DNA from: DATFKA01 sp042095835
GTDB taxonomy: Bacteria > Bacteroidota > Bacteroidia > Chitinophagales > Saprospiraceae
Direction of reading: 5' to 3'
Length of the DNA stretch: 64,000 bases
Assembly: GCA_042095835.1 (NCBI GenBank)
Contig: JBELML010000015.1
Coordinates: 13,631 to 77,630 of the forward strand
A program made the position numbers and the translations under genes. Positions 44,390 to 53,142 of this stretch are shown here, piece by piece. The notes below the pieces were generated by a model. That model had not been told where the DNA came from, searched no databases, and saw only the letters and a program-made list of their open reading frames with translations. Every line of letters starts with the position of its first letter. Within the stretch, counting starts at the first letter, position 1.

Positions 44390-45703
44390 TTAAGTTTTGC
44401 GTTTTTTCTTTTTAGCAGCTGGAAACAAAATATTATTCAGTATCAAGCGGTATCCTGGTGAATTAGGATGCAGGCTTAGGTCGGTCTCCGGGTCTTTGAC
44501 ATAATGTCTGTAATCTTCTGGATCGTGTCCTCCGTAGAAGGTCCAAAAGCCTTTTCCGCTAGTCCCATGTATATACCGAGCTTCATTTGCCGGTTTGTTT
44601 TCACCCATAATTAGGACATTAGACTTAATGAGTGGCTTTCGAAAAGCGGTGGTCTGTCCCATGAAACCTTTTACGGTGCGGGTGTGGTTTTGCGTGAGCA
44701 TGGTAGGTACAGGATCCCACTTGGCAGAATAATCAAAAAGCGTAAAATAGTCCCGGTTGGGAGCCACTTTACGACCTCTCGTATGATCTATATTCGAAAA
44801 TTCGTACTCATATGGATTTCTAGAAAGGGTGAAATCTTTAAAGGCAAACGTTTTTGAGAAGTTTAATTTAGACTGAGCCGAAGGGTCTGCGGGGTCTCCA
44901 TCATACATTTCTGCACAAATATCCAGGCCTTCAGCTGCCAGAGCGATATCGTAGGTGTCGGTAGCAGAGCACATCGCGAACATGAAGCCTCCTCCAATAA
45001 CATATTCTCTAAATTTCTTGACAACGGCTAATTTAAGTTGAGAGACTTTCTGAAACCCATTTTGCTCAGCCAATCCTTCCATGCGCCTGACATTCTCCCG
45101 ATACCAAGGGAAAGAATTATAGGTACGGTAGAAACGACCATATTGACCCGTAAAATCTTCGTGATGTAGATGCAGCCAGTCATATTTGATCAACTCATCA
45201 TTGAGTACTTTAGTATCATAGACCGTCTCGTAGGGGATTTCAGCAAAGGTGAGGACCATCGTCACCGCATCATCCCAGGGTTGTACCCGCTCGCCTTTCT
45301 GATTAAATTCGGGCGTATAGACCGCTATTTTTGGGGCCTTTTCCAATTTCATGGCTTCCATATTGGTTTCTTGATCTCCGATATCCGTCAAGATTTTATT
45401 GAAATTACCATCTGAAATGACCTCATAGCTTACGCCTCTAGTGAGGCATTCTTTTTCAAATACCTTGGAATAGGGGAAGGCAAAACTTCCACCACGGTAG
45501 TTCAACAGCCACCATGCTTCTACATCAGCACTCAATACCCAATAGGTAATACCGTAGGCTTTGAGATGATTAGCTTGTGATTCTGAATCCATGGGTATTA
45601 AAATCATAGAGGCTTTCGCTGATTGGAAACTCAGGAATAGTCCAAAGAAAATAAGTAAAAGCAGTCGGCGTTTAGACGATTGTAAGGTTGTCTTGGCTTG
45701 CAT
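44390..45703 (-). CDS. Exported protein of the Bacteroidota family often labelled 'asparagine synthetase B'
   Basis: The protein is 437 residues from the ATG at 45703 (a GTG 14 codons upstream is less likely). The signal peptide ends FQSAKAS. Conserved-looking segments are MILIPMDSESQANHLKAYGITYW, WWLLNYRGGSFAFPYS, YDWLHLHHEDFTGQYGRFYR, GGGFMFAMCSATDTYDIALAA and HTRGRKVAPNRDYFTLFDYSAKWDPVPTMLTQNHTRTVKGFMGQTTAF. Proteins like this are commonly annotated asparagine synthetase B, but I see neither the N-terminal Cys glutaminase nor the SGGxDS ATP motif of AsnB, and it is exported, so that name should not be trusted. The cysteine and histidine loop suggests an amidotransferase-like fold. Function unknown. 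Confidence 0.7.
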   Translation of the reverse strand: MQAKTTLQSSKRRLLLLIFFGLFLSFQSAKASMILIPMDSESQANHLKAYGITYWVLSADVEAWWLLNYRGGSFAFPYSKVFEKECLTRGVSYEVISDGNFNKILTDIGDQETNMEAMKLEKAPKIAVYTPEFNQKGERVQPWDDAVTMVLTFAEIPYETVYDTKVLNDELIKYDWLHLHHEDFTGQYGRFYRTYNSFPWYRENVRRMEGLAEQNGFQKVSQLKLAVVKKFREYVIGGGFMFAMCSATDTYDIALAAEGLDICAEMYDGDPADPSAQSKLNFSKTFAFKDFTLSRNPYEYEFSNIDHTRGRKVAPNRDYFTLFDYSAKWDPVPTMLTQNHTRTVKGFMGQTTAFRKPLIKSNVLIMGENKPANEARYIHGTSGKGFWTFYGGHDPEDYRHYVKDPETDLSLHPNSPGYRLILNNILFPAAKKKKRKT

Positions 45704-45976
45704 ACCTATATTAAGTTTTGTGAAGCAACAATCGAAGAGTGTCACTCAGATCTATTGATTTAACGAAAAATAGAAAAAAAGGCTTTGCTAAATTTTAATT
45801 TAACAAAACAGTAACAGGGGCCTTTAGCGTTATCCACTATAATTGTGTGTGAAGGCAATTTAAAGTAAATCTTATGGATTACGGCTACGGATTGATTGGA
45901 TTTGTCAAAGTAGCTGCTGTAAAATGGTATAATCTTTATATTTTGCCCTCCTGACTGGTTTAGCCCAAAAATAAAT

Positions 45977-48070
45977 ATGAATCAACTTACTTTTCAATAT
46001 CCAACCTGGTACCTGATTTTTTGTGTCTTATTAGGCTTGGCATTCGCTTTTGCCCTTTATTTTAGGGATAATCGCTTTCGCGAAAAATCGAATTGGCTGA
46101 ATTGGCTTTTAGCTGCGCTCCGCTTTTTGATGGTGACGCTGGCCAGTTTCTTCCTGCTATCTCCTCTTTTAAAGGCCGTAGAGCAGCAAACCAAAAAGCC
46201 CATTATAATTATTGCCCAAGATGCTTCGGAGTCGGTAGCGGCAGCCCTAGAAGATAAAGCTGTTTTAGCGCAAAAACTTGGTGAGCTCCAGCAAAACTTT
46301 GGCGACGATTTTGATGTAAGAACCTACTCCTTTGGTACACAAGTTCGACCAGACTTAGACACGGCTATGCAAGATAAGGTGAGCAATCTTACCGAAATGC
46401 TGCAAACCGTAAATGATTTATATAGCGGAGAGAATTTAGGGGCCATTATCATGGCTTCCGATGGGATTTTTAACGAGGGCTCTAATCCCAGCTATTTTAA
46501 TGGGAAATTTGCGGTCCCTATTTATACCATCGCTCTAGGAGATACAACTCCTCAAAAGGATTTATTTATCAAAAGGGCATTTCATAATAAAATCGCTTAC
46601 TTAGGTGATCAGTTCAGTGTACAAGTAGATATAGCAGCCCAAAACTGTAGTGGACAAGCTACCAACCTACAGGTCTATAAGGTAGAAAATGGGAATAGCC
46701 AACGATTGCAAACGGTTCCGATTAGTCTCAATAGAGAGGACTTTTTTACTACCCAAGAAATTGTTTTGGATGCGGACAAAAGTGGGATGCAGCGCTATCG
46801 CTTCGTCCTTTCAAGCGTAGATGGCGAAACCACACTAGGCAACAATAGCAAAGACATTTTTGTAGACGTACTTGATGCTCGCCAAAAGATACTAGTATTG
46901 GCCAATGCACCACATCCAGACTTGACGGCCATCAAGCAAAGTATCGAGACCAACAAAAACTATGAGGTAGAAATTCATAATATTGCTGGTTTTAATGGCC
47001 AGGTAGAAGCTTATGATTTTGCCATTTTACATCAGTTGCCTTCTAGAACTAACGATGCTAGTAGAATCTTAAACGCCTTGGATCAACAAGGTACACCACG
47101 CTGGTATATCACAGGAATGCAAACGAATTATGTGCGCTTAAATCAAATGCAAAACCTACTGGAAGTTGTGACGGATAACCGGAACTCCAACGATGCCCAA
47201 GGTCGTTTTTCAGCCGCTTTTAATTTCTTTACGATTGATGAAAATTTGAAAGGGGAGGTTCCTAACTATCCACCGCTGACCGTACCTTTTGGAGAGTTTA
47301 ATGAAGGGCCCGGTGCACAAACCTTGCTTTACCAAAGGATTCGTAAAATTGATACCCAATTTCCTTTGCTGGTTATGGGAGACAATCAGGGCATTCGCAC
47401 AGGTATTTTAGCAGGTGAGGGTATTTGGAAGTGGCGTTTGTTTAACTATTTGCAAAACGATAACCATGACTTATTCGATGATTTTATGAGTAAGGTGGTG
47501 CAATTTGTTAGTCTGAAAGAGGATAAACGAAAATTCAGGGTCAGTTTGCCTAAGAATATTTTTGATGAGAATGAGCAGGTAAGTATGGATGCAGAGCTTT
47601 ATAATAGAAGCTACGAATTAATCAATGATCCTGATGTAAGTATTGATATTACAGATGCCGAGGGAAAAGATTACAGCTATGTTTTTAATAAATCCGGAAA
47701 TGCCTATTCACTGAATGCTGGTATACTACCGGTGGGCAATTATCGCTATTCTGCTGAAGTTAATCCCGATGGAGAGCAATTGACTTTTAGTGGACAATTT
47801 ACGGTGCAGCCTATTCAATTAGAGTCTTATGCGACCACAGCTGACCACAGCTTGCTCAGATTGTTAAGTGAGAAATACGGAGGACAGCAGGTGCGTTTAG
47901 ATCAAGCGAATGAATTGGTGCAGGTCATTAAAGATGAAAATACCATTGCGCCGGTTATTTATTCGACAACTAAAAATCAATCACTGATCAATGTGAGGTG
48001 GCTCTTCTTTATATTACTGGTATTGCTCTCGCTTGAGTGGTTTTTAAGAAGGTATTTTGGATCTTATTAA
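45977..48070 (+). CDS. Membrane protein with von Willebrand A-like domain
   Basis: This is a 697-residue protein with two N-terminal spans (about 10-30 and 42-62), a large periplasmic part, and a C-terminal span (about 675-690, LFFILLVLLSLEWFLRRY). After the second span comes a von Willebrand-like domain with a full MIDAS start, D82-A-S84-E-S86, and the later ASDGIFNEGSNP segment. Two Ig-like or beta-rich segments follow (about 200-300 and 510-610). The topology recalls BatA/BatB-type aerotolerance proteins, but the span pattern is doubled and no MoxR gene is next to it; the orphan MoxR-like ATPase at 11 kb could be a partner only by speculation. ATG start at 45977. Confidence 0.75.
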   Translation: MNQLTFQYPTWYLIFCVLLGLAFAFALYFRDNRFREKSNWLNWLLAALRFLMVTLASFFLLSPLLKAVEQQTKKPIIIIAQDASESVAAALEDKAVLAQKLGELQQNFGDDFDVRTYSFGTQVRPDLDTAMQDKVSNLTEMLQTVNDLYSGENLGAIIMASDGIFNEGSNPSYFNGKFAVPIYTIALGDTTPQKDLFIKRAFHNKIAYLGDQFSVQVDIAAQNCSGQATNLQVYKVENGNSQRLQTVPISLNREDFFTTQEIVLDADKSGMQRYRFVLSSVDGETTLGNNSKDIFVDVLDARQKILVLANAPHPDLTAIKQSIETNKNYEVEIHNIAGFNGQVEAYDFAILHQLPSRTNDASRILNALDQQGTPRWYITGMQTNYVRLNQMQNLLEVVTDNRNSNDAQGRFSAAFNFFTIDENLKGEVPNYPPLTVPFGEFNEGPGAQTLLYQRIRKIDTQFPLLVMGDNQGIRTGILAGEGIWKWRLFNYLQNDNHDLFDDFMSKVVQFVSLKEDKRKFRVSLPKNIFDENEQVSMDAELYNRSYELINDPDVSIDITDAEGKDYSYVFNKSGNAYSLNAGILPVGNYRYSAEVNPDGEQLTFSGQFTVQPIQLESYATTADHSLLRLLSEKYGGQQVRLDQANELVQVIKDENTIAPVIYSTTKNQSLINVRWLFFILLVLLSLEWFLRRYFGSY

Positions 48071-48120
48071 TCTTTTTATTTCGGTCAAAAGATAGGTGTA
48101 CAGAATAAAATCTTAGGTTA

Positions 48121-48152
48121 TTTTTGTAATCTTGGGCAAATAATTACTTTTG
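48121..48152 (+). promoter_or_regulatory. Promoter of the PUR-family gene
   Basis: TTTTTG at 48121-48126 and TACTTTTG at 48145-48152 match the Bacteroidota -33 and -7 elements with an 18-nt spacer. The box CAGAATAAAATCTTAGG (48101-48117) sits just upstream and also occurs, with one change, before the susC-side promoter at 16144. The predicted leader is about 40 nt. Confidence 0.6.
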
Positions 48153-48199
48153 TAGCGAGTGATAAGACATTTTATCTGTTAAACTAAATAACTGTAGCA

Positions 48200-48628
48200 G
48201 TGGAAAACGAGAGAAACCAAAGGAGAATGGAAAGTGTGTATTCTAAGAAGGTACGTGCTGGAAAGCGAAGAACCTACTTCTTTGATGTTCGTCGTACGAA
48301 GGGAGATGATTTTTATCTTACATTGACTGAGAGTACGAGAAAATTCAATGGGGAAGGCTACGAGCGGCACAAAATTTTCTTATACAAAGAAGATTTTAAC
48401 CGTTTCATGGATGGCCTACAAGATGTTGTGGATCATGTCAAAACAGACTTGATGCCAGACTATGATTACGATGAGTATACTCGTCGACACGAAGAGTACG
48501 AAGCCAAGAAGTTGCTCGAAGAAAGTGAAAATAATGCAGAGCCAAGTCCAAAAGAGGAAGCAACTGAGACAAAGGCTGAGGCCAAAGAGGAAGCTTCAAT
48601 TGATTCTGAAGAAGATATGAGCTGGTAA
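48200..48628 (+). CDS. PUR-family DNA/RNA-binding protein (DUF3276)
   Basis: This is a 142-residue cytoplasmic protein. The core EVYSKKV-like start and RAGKRRTYFFDVRRTKGDDFYLTLTESTR with HKIFLYKEDFNRFMDGL is the PUR-alpha fold found in nearly all Bacteroidota, which binds single-stranded DNA or RNA. The last 45 residues are acidic and low in complexity (NAEPSPKEEATETKAEAKEE). I use the GTG at 48200; an ATG at 48227 would still keep the PUR core. Expression looks strong because the promoter is near consensus. It is a single-gene unit with its own terminator. Confidence 0.9.
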   Translation: MENERNQRRMESVYSKKVRAGKRRTYFFDVRRTKGDDFYLTLTESTRKFNGEGYERHKIFLYKEDFNRFMDGLQDVVDHVKTDLMPDYDYDEYTRRHEEYEAKKLLEESENNAEPSPKEEATETKAEAKEEASIDSEEDMSW

Positions 48629-48652
48629 TTCTGGCTTGTTTTTGATAGCATT

Positions 48653-48689
48653 AAAAGCGATAATCTAAGTTCTTGGGTTATCGCTTTTT
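48653..48689 (+). terminator. Intrinsic terminator after the PUR-family gene
   Basis: AAAAGCGATAATCTAAG (48653-48669) pairs with 48672-48688 including G-U pairs, and the stem ends in TTTTT. It lies 25 nt after the stop codon. Confidence 0.85.
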
Positions 48690-48754
48690 GTGTTTTAAGA
48701 AAGGATATCCTAACTTTCACCTGATTTGGCCTTCAAGTCAAGTCTAAACATGAT

Positions 48755-50083
48755 ATGTTAAAAGATTTTAGAGTAAATATCAGCGTACGGGTTTTAGTCC
48801 TTCTCTTGGTGGCTATTGGGGTGGTCATCAGTATCGAGAATGAAATGTATCTCATCGCTGGTCTCCTTTTAGTAGGCTTGGCTAGCATTATCGTTTCTTT
48901 TATTCGATATGTCAATCAGACCAATCGAGATTTGGCCAATTTTTTTTCAGCAGTACAATACGATGATTTTACAGCCAATACGAGTTCTGCTACCAAAGGA
49001 GCTGCTTTTGAGGATTTACACCAAGGTTTTAATCTGGTCAATCGGAAGTTTAGAGACATTAGAGCTGAAAAAGAAGCCAATCATCAATTCTTACAGACTA
49101 TTGTAAGGAACGTAGAAGTTGGCCTTTTGTGTGTTAATGAAAAAGAAGAAGTAATCCTGATGAATGACGCCCTCCAGGAATTGCTACACAAATCCTACCT
49201 AGTCAACCTTTCTGGCTTGAAAAAGGTCGATGATAAGCTCTCTGAAATTGTCGAACAACTTAAGCCAGGACAAAGAGAATTACTAAAAATCAGTATTCAA
49301 AATGATCTGCTTCAACTATCTATTCAGTTGGTAGAGATGCGGATGCCGCAGGAAGTATATCGATTGTATACCTTCCAAAATATTCAAAACGAATTGGAAG
49401 CTCAGGAATTGATTTCTTGGCAAAAGTTGATCCGTATCCTTACGCATGAAATTATGAATTCGGTTGCACCGATAAGCTCCCTGAGTTCGACAATGTTTCA
49501 ATGGCTGCAAGTAGATGAGGAGCTAGATGAGCGTCGACTGGACCAAATCAAAAGATCGATTGGCGTCATTCAGAAGCGTAGTGAAGGACTACTGGCTTTT
49601 ACAGAGACTTACCGTCGGCTGACGCGCCTCCCGCCTCCTCAATTTGAGCTGCTCAATGTTCAATCTTTGATCGAAGAGGTCGCCACCTTGATGAGTAGTG
49701 ATTTTGAAGAACATCAGGTCCAATTGGAACTGGTCTACCGCAATGAAGGGTTGACTATTAATGGTGATCCTAATCTGATGGAGCAAGTACTGATAAATCT
49801 AGTGAAAAATGCCCTTGATGCTGTCAAACATCAAGAAGAAGGTAAAATCCAGATTGTAGTATTCTATACCCCAAAAGGAAAAGTGGGAATCAAGATTATA
49901 GACAATGGTATGGGTATCCCCGAGGAGAAATTGGAGCAGATTTTTATTCCCTTTTTTACGACAAAAGAAGAAGGCTCAGGTATTGGTTTAAGCCTTTCTC
50001 GTCAGATCATGCGCATGCACCAAGGTACCATAGAACTCCAGTCTACCGTTGGTGAGGGAACAGTAGTCACCTTATTAATTTGA
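48755..50083 (+). CDS. NtrY-like sensor histidine kinase
   Basis: This is a 442-residue two-component kinase. Two spans (about 11-28 and 32-52) are followed by a HAMP-like region, a PAS-like domain (about 108-215, QTIVRNVEVGLLCVNEKEEVILMNDALQELL), and the catalytic core. The phosphorylated histidine is H231 in LTHEIMNSVAPISSLSS, the N box is NLVKNALDAV, and the G boxes are DNGMGIPEEKLEQIFIPFF and GSGIGLSLSRQIM. The HEIMN H box and PAS layout resemble the NtrY family. No response regulator gene is next to it; the nearest candidate partner, an NtrX-type activator, is not in the window. ATG start at 48755. Confidence 0.9.
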   Translation: MLKDFRVNISVRVLVLLLVAIGVVISIENEMYLIAGLLLVGLASIIVSFIRYVNQTNRDLANFFSAVQYDDFTANTSSATKGAAFEDLHQGFNLVNRKFRDIRAEKEANHQFLQTIVRNVEVGLLCVNEKEEVILMNDALQELLHKSYLVNLSGLKKVDDKLSEIVEQLKPGQRELLKISIQNDLLQLSIQLVEMRMPQEVYRLYTFQNIQNELEAQELISWQKLIRILTHEIMNSVAPISSLSSTMFQWLQVDEELDERRLDQIKRSIGVIQKRSEGLLAFTETYRRLTRLPPPQFELLNVQSLIEEVATLMSSDFEEHQVQLELVYRNEGLTINGDPNLMEQVLINLVKNALDAVKHQEEGKIQIVVFYTPKGKVGIKIIDNGMGIPEEKLEQIFIPFFTTKEEGSGIGLSLSRQIMRMHQGTIELQSTVGEGTVVTLLI

Positions 50084-50126
50084 TTATCGGGAGATGTATT
50101 AAATAAAAACCAGCAAGCCCTAGGGT

Positions 50127-50759
50127 TTAAAGCCCCACGATACCTCTTGGAGATTTAATGATAGCAGAAATCTTGGGTGTCGCTCCTTTTCTAATGGTGA
50201 TATGGATGCCCAAATGCTTTAATTGCTGGACAACTACTTGAGGATTTGGGTGCTCTGCACTGATTTCGAGCAATGTACACTTTTGATCCAAAGATGCTGC
50301 TGGATGTACAGAACCTTCCCAATCGATTAGGAAAGGGATAATGCCTCCTTCCGAATCGCTGACGGGCTCCGTTAGGGTCCAGGAAATGACATCTCCGTTC
50401 AATTTAGTGCGACTACCGCCTGACAATACGCCAATAGGGAGTTGGTGCTCTTTGGCTAGCTCAACAAAGGTTTGGATAGGACTAACTTTTGCAGCCCAAT
50501 GAATAAGTTGAGGTGATAGAATCTGATCAACGCCCATCCAGCATCCATCAGCTGGCTTCTCTTGCTTAGGGTCGGGAGCGATTACTTCTAAATAGCTAGA
50601 GTGTCCAAGAGCAACAAGGGCATTCCAGGTACCTTTACCCAAATGTTGACCACCGATTTGTGGGCGAATTCCCATTTTTTGTTCTACAAAATCCATCCCT
50701 TCTTCTAAGCTAGGAGCAGCGAGGACTAAATGGTCGACACTTTTTAAAATTGATTGCAT
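50127..50759 (-). CDS. VOC-superfamily protein (glyoxalase-like domain)
   Basis: This is a 210-residue cytoplasmic protein. The start SVDHLVLAAPSLEEGMDFVEQKMGIRPQIGGQHLGKGTWNALVALG with SYLEVIAPDP is the Glyoxalase_3 type of the vicinal oxygen chelate superfamily, with the metal ligand H10 and a later glutamate (E of YLEVI). A second half repeats the fold. VOC proteins include dioxygenases, isomerases and resistance proteins, so no reaction can be assigned. It is divergent from the LytS-type kinase across only about 32 nt. ATG start at 50759. Confidence 0.87.
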   Translation of the reverse strand: MQSILKSVDHLVLAAPSLEEGMDFVEQKMGIRPQIGGQHLGKGTWNALVALGHSSYLEVIAPDPKQEKPADGCWMGVDQILSPQLIHWAAKVSPIQTFVELAKEHQLPIGVLSGGSRTKLNGDVISWTLTEPVSDSEGGIIPFLIDWEGSVHPAASLDQKCTLLEISAEHPNPQVVVQQLKHLGIHITIRKGATPKISAIIKSPRGIVGL

Positions 50760-50791
50760 TTTTGAGCATTTATTGCCGTAAATTTACAGGA

Positions 50792-52303
50792 ATGGTACCA
50801 AATAAGAAAATACCGATTGTAATTTGCTTGTTATTCCTAGTCAATACCTTATTTGGGCAAGGTACACCTGAAGATTTGCTTGGTTGGGATGAAAATCGCA
50901 TATTCCACGTTCAATTCCTGGCGGTTGTCCTATTTGTCAGTTTTGCTGCCTACCTGAAATATCTCCAAACCTGGAATAAAGACTTTTTATACGCATCGCT
51001 GTATTTATTTGTCAATTTCCTTTATTTCATGCGATCTTTTCAGGGGAATTTACCTTTGATACAACCATTCCTTCCTTCTGCAAGCGAGAATCGACTGAAC
51101 CTATGGTTGTCGGGCGATTTCTGGCTTTGTACGATGGAGGTGCCATTGATTTTGCTTTTTATCATAACGTATTCGCTATTCCTAATTCATTTTTTTGAAT
51201 TCAAACGCTCGAATCCTACTATTTATAAGACGATCAGACAGGGTATAAAAGTCCTGTGGGGAATCATAAGTTTATATCTATTAGGAGGCGTTTTTTTGTA
51301 TAAATGGCCTGTTTTTCAGGCTATGGTTAGTGACCAGGTGAATTTTATGATCACGGCCCTATTTTTGGGCCCCATTGGATTGTACATTTGGTATGCTATC
51401 CGAAAAGGAATTGAGAAAAAAACGCGGTTCTATTGGTTTTTTATGGTGGGTACCTCTATTCTAATCCTGGGACCAATCATGGAGCGTTTGTTGCGGTGGT
51501 TGTTTGGTTATGGTTCCTACCTGATTTTTGAGCTTGGTGTTTTGATTGAAATTGCATTTTTCTATCAAGCCTTGAGTATAAAGGAAGACTATTTTTATGA
51601 GGAAAAAGATAGAACCACTAGAGAACTTCTACAGCAAAAGCAAGAGAATCAACAGCTACAAATACAGAAGATGGAATCTGATTTTAATGCCCTCAAAGCA
51701 CAGATGAATCCGCATTTTATTTTCAATAGTTTGAACTCTTTAAAGGCTTTGATACAGGCCGATGAATCTCAAAACGCAGTTGATTATTTAGTGAAATTCT
51801 CTGCCTTGGTCCGCTCTGCCTTGGAGAATGCCGACGTGCCTTTGATAAGCCTGGAAGAAGAAGTGAGCTTTTGTGATAACTATTTGGCTATAGAAACACT
51901 CCGTTTGCCAGGCTTAAAATACGAAATGAAGATTGATCCTAATCTCGATCTTAGTTTCTTGGAGGTACCTCCCTTTATCCTACAACCATTCCTGGAGAAT
52001 TCGCTCCGACATGGACTGCCCCTCAAAGAGGGCCCTAAATTATTGCAAGTAGAAATTATAGAAAAAGCAGACCAAGTCTTCTGTATTATTGAAGATAATG
52101 GTATTGGCAGAACTAGAGCAGCACAGCTAAAAAAACTGGAGACTACTGGCCGTAAGCGCTCTATTAGTATGCGTAATATTAGAGAGCGCTTACAGATTCA
52201 CGAACAAATTTATGATTATTCTATAGACTTGGATATTATCGATAAAGTGGATACAGAAGGTAGCGCATTGGGTACGCGTGTAGTCTTGAGCATTACGGTT
52301 TAA
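50792..52303 (+). CDS. LytS-type membrane histidine kinase
   Basis: The protein is 503 residues from the ATG at 50792, which opens a signal peptide (PIVICLLFLVNTLFGQ); the TTG at 50750 would overlap the divergent gene. A membrane domain of about seven spans (about 35-235, 7TMR-DISM-like) leads to a coiled coil (EEKDRTTRELLQQKQENQQLQ), then a His_kinase domain with H in AQMNPHFIFNSLNSL and N box PFLENSLRHGLPLK, and G box DNGIGRTRAAQL. Such kinases pair with LytTR regulators; one is encoded at 53140-53895, with an ECF sigma gene in between on the opposite strand. Confidence 0.9.
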   Translation: MVPNKKIPIVICLLFLVNTLFGQGTPEDLLGWDENRIFHVQFLAVVLFVSFAAYLKYLQTWNKDFLYASLYLFVNFLYFMRSFQGNLPLIQPFLPSASENRLNLWLSGDFWLCTMEVPLILLFIITYSLFLIHFFEFKRSNPTIYKTIRQGIKVLWGIISLYLLGGVFLYKWPVFQAMVSDQVNFMITALFLGPIGLYIWYAIRKGIEKKTRFYWFFMVGTSILILGPIMERLLRWLFGYGSYLIFELGVLIEIAFFYQALSIKEDYFYEEKDRTTRELLQQKQENQQLQIQKMESDFNALKAQMNPHFIFNSLNSLKALIQADESQNAVDYLVKFSALVRSALENADVPLISLEEEVSFCDNYLAIETLRLPGLKYEMKIDPNLDLSFLEVPPFILQPFLENSLRHGLPLKEGPKLLQVEIIEKADQVFCIIEDNGIGRTRAAQLKKLETTGRKRSISMRNIRERLQIHEQIYDYSIDLDIIDKVDTEGSALGTRVVLSITV

Positions 52304-52320
52304 TAACGTCTGTTATAGAA

Positions 52321-52872
52321 TTATTTAAGCATCCTTTTGAGCTTTAGTTTACCATTTTGGATGTGACTTTTTACATGTTTTACTTTGATCTTCAACATGC
52401 TTGATATCTCCGCATAAGAGTATTTCTGGAAGAAAAATAACTCGATACACTGTTGCTGTTCAGGGCTAAGTGCTTTTAGAGATTGCATTAATTGATTGAT
52501 CTTTTGAGTTTTGGAACTTTCACTTGGTGGAGCGCTAGCTGCTGCTGGAATATGATCGCTATTATCTTCAATGCTATGAAAGTATTGCCGATGGCGCAAT
52601 TGCTTGAGACAATGATTTCGGGTGACGCAAAAAATCCAAGACTTGAAGTTGCGAACCTCATGTGCAATCAGTTTTTTGGGCAGTTGCTCAAAAATATCCA
52701 TCGTTAAGTCCTGACAGGTAGCTGCATCCTGATAGTATTTTTGGCATTGACGCTCTACCATTTTCACATAGCGCTGATAAAGGATACCAATACTATTTTG
52801 ATCTTGGGTAGTTTTGAAATATTGAATCAAAGATTCGTCAGAGGCTTGCTTAGATACTTGAGAGATGTTCAT
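52321..52872 (-). CDS. ECF-type RNA polymerase sigma factor
   Basis: This is a 183-residue sigma-70 family protein of the extracytoplasmic function class. Region 2 is visible as LYQRYVKMVERQCQKYYQDAATCQDLTMDIFEQLPKKLIAHEVRNFKSWIFCVTRNHCLKQLRH, and region 4 as LSPEQQQCIELFFFQKYSYAEISSMLKIKVKHVKSHIQNGKLKLKRML. Regions 1.1 and 3 are absent. Its anti-sigma gene is not adjacent. It converges on the kinase gene 17 nt away and is followed upstream by an inverted repeat just before its start codon. ATG start at 52872. Confidence 0.9.
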   Translation of the reverse strand: MNISQVSKQASDESLIQYFKTTQDQNSIGILYQRYVKMVERQCQKYYQDAATCQDLTMDIFEQLPKKLIAHEVRNFKSWIFCVTRNHCLKQLRHRQYFHSIEDNSDHIPAAASAPPSESSKTQKINQLMQSLKALSPEQQQCIELFFFQKYSYAEISSMLKIKVKHVKSHIQNGKLKLKRMLK

Positions 52873-52875
52873 GAT

Positions 52876-52902
52876 GGTGTGTTTGGTTATTAATTACACA
52901 CC
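52876..52902 (-). promoter_or_regulatory. Inverted repeat just before the sigma factor start codon
   Basis: GGTGTGT (52876-52882) is the reverse complement of ACACACC (52896-52902) across 13 nt. On the minus transcript the hairpin ends 3 nt before the AUG, like the hairpin before ccoI. It may control translation or act as an operator. Confidence 0.45.
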
Positions 52903-53060
52903 CAAGATGCAGGGAAAAAAGAGGCCAAGAAACCAGTATTGGAAGCCTTGCGGAAGTGGCTGGATAATCCGAGTAAATTTCCTTGTAATTGGATCAAGAA
53001 GAGTATTGATGTCAATTATCCAATTATTTCGTCAACTATCCATTCCCCTTATTCCCTCTC

Positions 53061-53142
53061 AACATCATTACATAAGGTCTCTATACCACAACATCACAAT
53101 ATCATTACATCACCACATCATCACATGTCAAATGTCACATCA
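53061..53142. repeat. CA/AT-rich simple-sequence tract ending in the LytTR gene stop codon
   Basis: The words CATCATTACATAAGG, ACATCACAATATCATTACATC and ACCACATCATCACAT repeat here. The minus-strand stop codon TGA of the LytTR regulator gene (53140-53142) is at the edge of the tract. Similar words occur at 15776-15831 and, on the other strand, 3371-3405. Confidence 0.6.

Noticed and set aside
44390..45703. Calling the gene asnB
   Set aside because: Neither the glutaminase nor the synthetase motifs are present, and a signal peptide is.
53061..53142. CRISPR array
   Set aside because: There are no repeats of constant length with unique spacers; the tract is irregular simple sequence.
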